DNA from: UBA6918 sp040754425
GTDB taxonomy: Bacteria > Pseudomonadota > Gammaproteobacteria > Burkholderiales > Thiobacillaceae
Assembly: GCA_040754425.1 (NCBI GenBank)
Contig: JBFMCR010000027.1
Location: forward strand, 1 to 13,451
Length of the DNA: 13,451 bases
Direction: 5' to 3'
Shown here one piece after another: positions 9,171-13,451 of this stretch. Below the pieces are notes generated by a model that saw only the letters and a program-made list of their open reading frames with translations, did not search any database and was not told the DNA's origin. The translations under genes were made by a program, and so were the position numbers. Within the stretch, counting starts at the first letter, position 1, and each line of letters begins with the position of its first letter.

Positions 9171-10289
9171 ATGAGCAATCTCGCTGATTCTGTTTCGGCG
9201 CTGTCTACAACAACGCCTCAACTGCCGGTGTCGTGGTATTTCGACCCGGAAATCCTTGAACTCGAAAAGAAGCTGCTTTTCGACAGCGGCCCGGGCTATG
9301 TCGGCCATGCACTGATGGTGCCGGAAGCCGGCGACTATCACGCGCTCGAGCGCTTCGAGGGCGCCAAGGTGCTGGTCAACAACGCCAACGGCATCGAAAT
9401 GCTGTCCAACGTGTGCCGCCATCGCCAGGCCATCATGCTGAACGGCCGCGGCAAGCTGCCGGCCGACAACATCGTCTGTCCCATCCACCGCTGGACTTAT
9501 GACGCCCAGGGCGCCCTGCTTGGCGCGCCGCACTTTCCCGGCAATCCCTGCATGAACCTGTCACGCTCCGTATTGCAGAACTGGAACGGCCTCCTGTTCA
9601 ACGGCCCGCGCGACGTGCGCGCCGATCTTGCCGGCATGGGGGTTGCCGGGGATCTGGATTTTTCCGGCTACATGCTGGACAAGGTCAGGGTCGATCACGT
9701 GCCCTACAACTGGAAGACCTTCATCGAGGTGTATCTGGAGGACTACCACGTCGAGCCCTTCCATCCGGGGCTGGGCAATTTCGTCACCTGCGACGATCTC
9801 AAATGGGAGTTCGGCGAATGGTATTCGGTGCAGACCGTGGGCCTGGCTTCCGCCTTCGGCAAGAAGTACGGCTCGCCGGTCTATCAGAAATGGCAGGAGC
9901 AGGTGCTGCGCTACGGCGAGGGCAACAAGCCCGGGCACGGCGCCATCTGGCTGACCTATTACCCCAACATCATGGTCGAGTGGTATCCGCACGTGCTGGT
10001 GGTGTCGAGCGTTTGGCCGACCGGCATCGAATCCATGGCCAACATCGTGGAGTTCTACTATCCTGAAAACATCGTGCTGTTCGAGCGCGAGTTCGTCGAA
10101 GCCGAACAGTCCGCGTACATGGAAACCGCAGTCGAGGACCACGAAATCGCCCAGCGCATGCACGACGGCCGCCGCGCGCTGTACCGCCAGGGCATCAGCG
10201 AGGAAGGCCCCTACCAGTCGCCCATGGAAGACGGCATGGTGCATTTCCACGAGTTTTTGCGCCGGCAGATTCAGCCGCATTTGAAATAA
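9171..10289 (+). CDS. Rieske-type non-heme iron oxygenase, alpha subunit-like
   Basis: A 372-residue cytoplasmic oxygenase of the aromatic-ring-hydroxylating/Rieske family. The [2Fe-2S] Rieske ligands are C82-x-H84 (NVCRH) and C103-x2-H106 (VCPIH). The catalytic domain has the bridging and mononuclear-iron motif NWKTFIEVYLEDYHVEPFHP (180-199) with H193 and H198, and a candidate third ligand D323 in VEDHEIAQR. The C-terminus is short. The ATG at 9171 is chosen because similarity-like sequence starts at about residue 18. The frame is open back to 8997, but that stretch contains the hairpins and T tract and looks non-coding. No ferredoxin or reductase gene is adjacent. From memory, this gene is often found divergent from xseB-ispA-dxs in betaproteobacteria. 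Substrate unknown; a housekeeping terpenoid or methylamine-type substrate is only a guess. Confidence 0.9.
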   Translation: MSNLADSVSALSTTTPQLPVSWYFDPEILELEKKLLFDSGPGYVGHALMVPEAGDYHALERFEGAKVLVNNANGIEMLSNVCRHRQAIMLNGRGKLPADNIVCPIHRWTYDAQGALLGAPHFPGNPCMNLSRSVLQNWNGLLFNGPRDVRADLAGMGVAGDLDFSGYMLDKVRVDHVPYNWKTFIEVYLEDYHVEPFHPGLGNFVTCDDLKWEFGEWYSVQTVGLASAFGKKYGSPVYQKWQEQVLRYGEGNKPGHGAIWLTYYPNIMVEWYPHVLVVSSVWPTGIESMANIVEFYYPENIVLFEREFVEAEQSAYMETAVEDHEIAQRMHDGRRALYRQGISEEGPYQSPMEDGMVHFHEFLRRQIQPHLK

Positions 10290-10306
10290 GGCCTGACGCA
10301 GAGGCC
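10290..10306 (+). other. Small hairpin just after the Rieske stop
   Basis: GGCCT (10290-10294) pairs with AGGCC (10302-10306) around a 7-nt loop immediately after the TAA. No T tract follows, so terminator function is uncertain. Confidence 0.3.
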
Positions 10307-10329
10307 CGAAGGCTAAAACCAAAGTATTG

Positions 10330-10418
10330 ACAGGGAGGCAGGGGAGGTAAGGGAGGTAAGGGAGTAAAGAAATAATGCATTGCTCAAGGTTTTCCTCCCC
10401 CCCCCCTTACCTCCCTGT
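10330..10418. repeat. G-quadruplex-type 9-bp repeat with an opposing C10 tract
   Basis: G runs at 10333-10335, 10341-10344, 10351-10353 and 10360-10362 with loops of 5, 6 and 6 nt meet the standard four-tract G-quadruplex rule on the plus strand. The runs belong to a short GGGAGGTAA-like repeat. Downstream, a run of ten C (10397-10406) leads into CCCTTACCTCCC (10404-10415), the exact reverse complement of GGGAGGTAAGGG (10342-10353 and 10351-10362). ACAGGGAGG (10330-10338) likewise mirrors CCTCCCTGT (10410-10418). The two halves could form a long purine/pyrimidine hairpin between the Rieske and exporter genes. Confidence 0.75.
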
Positions 10419-10452
10419 GCATGAATCTTTCTGCGTCCAGCTGGTTCCTTAA

Positions 10453-11316
10453 ATGAAATCCACCTGGATGCTGGTTGCCGGCTTCATGTTCGCGCTCATG
10501 GGCGTGCTGGTGAAACTCGCCTCGGCACGCTTCAGCGCGCCGGAACTGGTATTCTACCGCTCGCTGTTCGGGCTGCTGTCGATTTATGCCGTGATCGTGC
10601 TGAGCTACCGCCAATGGTTCGCACCGCTGCTCACCAGGCATGCGGCCAGCCATGTCAGGCGCGGATTCTCCGGCTTCGTGGCGCTGGTGATGTATTTCTA
10701 CGCGATCGCGCACCTGCCGCTGCCGACGGCGATCACCCTCAATTACACCTCGCCCTTGTTCCTTGCCGCGATCACCGCGTGGTGGCTGAAGGAGCGCCAT
10801 GGCCGCGGCCTGGTGGCGGCAGTGGCGATCGGCTTCGCCGGCGTAGCGCTGCTGCTGCAGCCGGGCTGGGGCGGGGAGGACATGCTGGCAAGGCTGGTCG
10901 GGCTCGCTTCGGGCGTGCTGGCGGCAGTGGCCTACCTCAATGTGCGCACCCTCGGCAGAGAGGGGGAACCGGAATGGCGCGTGGTGTTCTACTTCACGCT
11001 GGTTGCCATGCTGGGCAGCGGCGTGTGGATGGCGGGGGCGGGCTTCGCGGCGCCGCGGATGACGGACCTGCCGCTGTTGATCGCCACGGGCGCGGCGGGA
11101 ACGCTGGGACAGCTGGCGATGACCCGCGCCTACAGGCTCGGCAACACCCTGGCGGTCGGCGCGCTGGCCTACTCGACCGTGGGTTTTGCCGCGCTTTACG
11201 GCGTGCTCCTGTTCGGTGACCGGCCGCCGCCGGCGTCCTGGCTGGGCATGCTGCTCATCGTGATTGCCGGCCTGGTCAGCGTTTGGGCGAGCCGCAGTGT
11301 CGCGGCGCCGGAATGA
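10453..11316 (+). CDS. DMT-superfamily (EamA) transporter
   Basis: A 287-residue integral membrane protein with about ten hydrophobic helices in two halves, as in EamA/RhaT-type drug/metabolite transporters. The first half has FMFALMGVLVKLAS (11-24) and YFYAIAHLPLPTAITLNYTSP (about 81-101, a conserved region in this family), with WWLKERHGRG after it. The second half has the matching LAMTRAYRLGNTLAVGALAYS and the closing helix pair (LLFGDRPPP, then GMLLIVIAGLVSV). It acts in the inner membrane, probably exporting or importing a small metabolite; the substrate cannot be told. The ATG at 10453 is the first in frame and begins the first helix; the ribosome-binding site is poor. The SpoIIAA-like gene follows after 41 bp. 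Confidence 0.9.
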   Translation: MKSTWMLVAGFMFALMGVLVKLASARFSAPELVFYRSLFGLLSIYAVIVLSYRQWFAPLLTRHAASHVRRGFSGFVALVMYFYAIAHLPLPTAITLNYTSPLFLAAITAWWLKERHGRGLVAAVAIGFAGVALLLQPGWGGEDMLARLVGLASGVLAAVAYLNVRTLGREGEPEWRVVFYFTLVAMLGSGVWMAGAGFAAPRMTDLPLLIATGAAGTLGQLAMTRAYRLGNTLAVGALAYSTVGFAALYGVLLFGDRPPPASWLGMLLIVIAGLVSVWASRSVAAPE

Positions 11317-11357
11317 CGCTATATTTGGATCGTCGATACATACAGGGGGCAGATTCA

Positions 11358-11717
11358 ATGATCGCAATCAACGTCAAGGACAACATCGTCAGCATGTCGG
11401 TGCTGGGCCGCTTCACCCTCGAAGACTACAAGGAATTCGAGGAGGCCGTGCTTTACGGCCTCAAGTTCCAGGGCGTGGTGAACCTGCTCATCGACCTGCG
11501 CGACATGCTTTCCTTCAGCGTCGATGTCGCCTGGGAGGAAATCAAGTTTTCGCGCAAGCACGCCAACGATTTCGATCGCGTGGCCATCCTCACCAGCAGC
11601 GAATGGATTGCATGGAGCGCGTGGATCTATCGCCTGTTCGTCGATGCCGACGTCGAGCTGTTCGACGATGCAGAGGCGGCAGAGGCCTGGCTCAGGGAAA
11701 CGGCCTCGGCAGCCTGA
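11358..11717 (+). CDS. SpoIIAA-like (STAS-fold) protein
   Basis: A 119-residue soluble protein. Its pattern of an N-terminal strand (MIAINVKDNIVSMSVLGRFT), a helix (LEDYKEFEEAV), a strand ending in LLIDLRDM and a C-terminal helix after FDDAEAAEAWL is that of the SpoIIAA-like/DUF3478 family, a STAS-type fold with no assigned biochemical role. The ATG at 11358 is preferred over the in-frame 11283 because it begins the domain and has AGGGGG about 9 nt upstream, whereas the longer start overlaps the transporter gene. It may be co-transcribed with the transporter. Its stop codon lies in the palindrome shared with the opposing gene. Confidence 0.85.
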   Translation: MIAINVKDNIVSMSVLGRFTLEDYKEFEEAVLYGLKFQGVVNLLIDLRDMLSFSVDVAWEEIKFSRKHANDFDRVAILTSSEWIAWSAWIYRLFVDADVELFDDAEAAEAWLRETASAA

Positions 11718-11727
11718 GCGCTCAGGC
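11712..11727. terminator. 16-bp perfect palindrome holding both convergent stop codons
   Basis: GCCTGAGCGCTCAGGC is perfectly self-complementary. It contains the TGA of the SpoIIAA-like gene (11715-11717, plus) and the TGA of the DUF3025 gene (11722-11724, minus), leaving 4 bp between them. It could act as a bidirectional terminator stem, although neither strand has a T tract directly after it. Confidence 0.4.
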
Positions 11728-12459
11728 CCTGGCCGGCCTGAAGATCGCAGTGTTCGCGTAGTAGGCCGGGCCCTGGCCGGCGTCCCAGCCGGGGATGCCC
11801 TGTATCGGCAGCGGCGGCAGTTCCGGCATTCGTGCCTCGAGCACGGTGGCGGCGGCAAGCCGGTCGATGGCGTCTGCCTCTGTTTCGGGCGTATGCAGGA
11901 GCAGGCATTTCGCGGTCATGCCGGGAAACGGCGCGAGGCATTTTTCCAGCAGGCCGTGGCCGACGACAAAGAAGCGCATGTGGTGGACGACCGCCTGCCG
12001 CGCATCCCAGAACAATTCCATCCAGCGCTTCGCGCGCAGCAGTTCGAGCAGTTCCGGCTCGGCGCAGGCCACCAGCATGCCGCTTTCGTCCAGCAGCGTG
12101 AGCCGGTCGCGCAGCCGGCCGCGTTTTTTCTCTTCTTGCGGTTGCGCCTGCAGCACCCGGCAATGGCGCAGGTTGAGCGCGGATTTCAGGCGCGAAAAGC
12201 GCATCCACGCCAGCGCATTGAGGAAGTCGTGCAGGTTGCCTTCGCGCGTGGGCACGATCCCGCCGGCGGCAATGGACAGCTCATATTGCGCTGCCGGCAT
12301 CGCGCTCGAAGCCGCAAAGCGCACGGCGGCACCGCTGTGGGCGTGATGGACATCCAGCGCTTGCGCCACGGCGTTGAGCGCATCCAGATCCTGCCTGCCC
12401 TTTAGGCACGCAAGCAGATCAAGGTAGGGCGCGAAGGCGGGATGGCCGTACGCGCTCAA
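11722..12459 (-). CDS. DUF3025 family protein
   Basis: A 245-residue protein of unknown function. It shows the family's conserved blocks in order: EGNLHDFLNALAWMRF, then RDRLTLLDESGML, LLELLRAKRWMELFW, FFVVGHGLLEKCLAPFPGMTAKCLL and PIQGIPGW near the end, finishing with FRPARA. It is not predicted to be secreted or membrane-bound. No ATG is available near the domain start. The TTG at 12459 is the likely start: it overlaps the thioredoxin stop as TTGA, implying coupled translation. An open frame continues far upstream (to 13194), but it is a shadow of the thioredoxin gene in another frame. The strict pairing hints at a link to protein quality control, but that is only context. Confidence 0.85.
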   Translation of the reverse strand: MSAYGHPAFAPYLDLLACLKGRQDLDALNAVAQALDVHHAHSGAAVRFAASSAMPAAQYELSIAAGGIVPTREGNLHDFLNALAWMRFSRLKSALNLRHCRVLQAQPQEEKKRGRLRDRLTLLDESGMLVACAEPELLELLRAKRWMELFWDARQAVVHHMRFFVVGHGLLEKCLAPFPGMTAKCLLLHTPETEADAIDRLAAATVLEARMPELPPLPIQGIPGWDAGQGPAYYANTAIFRPARA

Positions 12460-13310
12460 CTCAGTCTCTGGGCCAGGCGGGCGCGATATTCGCGGGCGAG
12501 GGCATGTTCGGGCCCGAGCAGGTCGAACAGCGCGAGCAGCGCCCGGCGCGGCAGGCCGTTGCGATAGTGCGGATGCTCGGCGTCGAGGGCATCGAGCATG
12601 TCGAGCGCAGAATTCATGTCGTCTTGCGCCAGGCGCAGCGCCGCCAGCTGGAAGCGCGCGTCGGCGTCGGCGGCATCGGCCGCGCGCGCTTCGACATCCG
12701 CGCCGGCGTTTTGCGCCGCGTGCGCCAGCGCGAAATGGGCGTAAAGATTGGCGATTTCCGAGTGTGCGCGCAGTTCCGCCGGCAGGCTTTCCAGCAGTTG
12801 CAGCGCCTGCTCGTGTTCGCCGTTCGCCCACAGCAGCCTGGCGAGATCGCGCGGAATGGCCGCATTGCCCGGCTCGTCGACGGCGGCGGTGGCGAGCATG
12901 CGTTTGGCGTCCTGCGCGCGGCCGGCTTGCCAGGCGGCCAGGCCCTGGGCGTACAGAGTTGCGCTGTCGCGCAGGATGAAACGGTCGAGCAGGCTGCGGA
13001 AATGATTGTCCGACTCGGCGCCGTGCACGGTTTCCACCACTTCGCCGCGGCGGAAGAACTTGACCGTGGGCACGCTGGTCACCCCCAGCCTGCGCGCGAG
13101 CGTGCCCAGTTCGTCGGTATTCAGCATCACCAGCAGGAATTTGCCGCCGTATTCGCCGGCGAGTTTCACCAAGCGCGGCATCAGCACCATGCAAGGGCCG
13201 GCCCCGGGCGTCCAGAAATGCACCAGCACCAGGCCGCGGCGGGAGTTTTCCAGCACCAGGCGCTGGAAGTTTTCCGCGGTGGCATCGAAGACATAAGGGG
13301 AAGGGGGCAT
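12456..13310 (-). CDS. Thioredoxin-fold / TPR protein, CnoX (YbbN)-like, lacking the first active-site cysteine
   Basis: A 284-residue cytoplasmic protein. Residues about 5-115 are a thioredoxin fold whose active site reads W33-TPG-A37-G-P-C40 in place of WCGPC: the nucleophilic N-terminal cysteine is alanine and only C40 remains. The cis-proline loop SVPT (P81) and the LNTDE strand are intact. Residues about 116-284 are helical TPR-like repeats (AAWQAGRAQDAKRML, LLWANGEHEQALQLL, LAQDDMNSALDMLD). This architecture is that of CnoX/YbbN chaperedoxins, which hold unfolded proteins and protect cysteines. It probably does not reduce disulfides in the normal thioredoxin way. The ATG at 13310 fits the family N-terminus. 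A longer start at 13334 would use sequence that appears to belong to the neighbouring IS end. DUF3025 is coupled downstream. Confidence 0.88.
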   Translation of the reverse strand: MPPSPYVFDATAENFQRLVLENSRRGLVLVHFWTPGAGPCMVLMPRLVKLAGEYGGKFLLVMLNTDELGTLARRLGVTSVPTVKFFRRGEVVETVHGAESDNHFRSLLDRFILRDSATLYAQGLAAWQAGRAQDAKRMLATAAVDEPGNAAIPRDLARLLWANGEHEQALQLLESLPAELRAHSEIANLYAHFALAHAAQNAGADVEARAADAADADARFQLAALRLAQDDMNSALDMLDALDAEHPHYRNGLPRRALLALFDLLGPEHALAREYRARLAQRLS

Positions 13311-13324
13311 GGAATTATCTTGAA

Positions 13325-13352
13325 GGGTCATCACTCATTCGAGTGGGTTGAA
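13325..13352. mobile_element. Probable terminal repeat of an ISL3-like element
   Basis: Just after the transposase stop, the minus strand reads TTCAACCCACTCGAA (13338-13352), nearly identical to 101-114 at the left edge. The outer bases, GGGTC at 13325-13329, would be the element tip. The element then ends about 15 bp upstream of the thioredoxin ATG. A CACTC-GAAT-GAGTG inverted repeat is included. The exact boundary is uncertain because no target duplication can be checked. Confidence 0.4.
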
Positions 13353-13451
13353 TCATCGATTTCCCACCTGAGCGGGGTATAGGTCAAGGCCGCCGAGATG
13401 GAAGTAGATCGCATTGCGAAAGCGCTCCCGATTACGGAAACCCCGCGCCCG
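13353..13451 (-). CDS. Transposase C-terminus (partial, runs off the window; ISL3-like)
   Basis: The minus strand is open from the window edge to a TGA at 13353-13355. Its last 32 residues include ARGFRNRERFRNAIYFHLGG, then LDLYPAQVGNR. The GFRN..RFRNAI pattern resembles the C-terminal end of DDE transposases of the ISL3 (IS204/IS1001/IS1165) group, but other IS families cannot be excluded from so short a piece. The 5' part of the gene lies outside the window. The terminal repeat starts right after the stop codon. Confidence 0.55.
   Translation of the reverse strand, partial: RARGFRNRERFRNAIYFHLGGLDLYPAQVGNR

Noticed and set aside
12460..13194. N-terminal extension of the DUF3025 frame
   Set aside because: It is the thioredoxin gene read in another frame; family similarity begins only at about 12459.

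Overview
The window is GC-rich bacterial chromosome, most likely from a betaproteobacterium. Protein sequences throughout are betaproteobacterial in character, and from memory the order Rieske oxygenase / xseB-ispA-dxs-folE2 is common in that class (Thiobacillus, Rhodocyclales and relatives). The genus cannot be fixed from the sequence alone.

Layout. (a) 1-531 holds no gene. It starts with what looks like the end of an ISL3-type insertion sequence, followed by a tandem/interspersed repeat array (170-427), a strong palindrome and a second dispersed repeat. (b) 532-4894, minus strand, is a two-gene signalling operon. The first gene encodes an 1142-residue protein that fuses an NCS1-type (purine/cytosine permease-like) transporter, an eight-cysteine module, two more membrane helices, a histidine kinase and a receiver. 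The second encodes a receiver/LuxR-type response regulator and overlaps it by 11 bp. (c) 5023-8896, minus strand, contains xseB, ispA and dxs, which are tightly packed, followed by folE2. folE2 has its own promoter overlapped by an IscR/Rrf2-like palindrome at the dxs stop codon. (d) 8897-9170 is a divergent intergenic region with a large stem-loop and a terminator-like hairpin plus T tract in front of a plus-strand Rieske oxygenase gene (9171-10289). (e) 10290-10452 carries a G-quadruplex-type array and a C10 tract. (f) A DMT-family exporter and a SpoIIAA-like protein (10453-11717, plus) converge on a thioredoxin/TPR plus DUF3025 pair (13310-11722, minus). The two converging stop codons lie inside one 16-bp perfect palindrome. 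(g) The right edge (13325-13451) is the 3' end of a transposase gene and its terminal repeat. It shares a sequence block with the left edge, so the segment appears to lie between two related IS ends.

How the genes work together. IspA and Dxs make farnesyl diphosphate and its upstream precursor DXP, and XseB is the small subunit of exonuclease VII. FolE2 starts folate/queuosine pterin synthesis. The kinase/regulator pair probably senses, and perhaps also moves, a small nitrogenous compound, but nothing in the window identifies the ligand or the target genes. The thioredoxin-like protein lacks the first active-site cysteine and resembles the CnoX/YbbN chaperedoxin type. The most unusual content is the transporter-kinase fusion, the IscR-like box at folE2, the structured leader of the Rieske gene, and the repeat/IS material at the edges.
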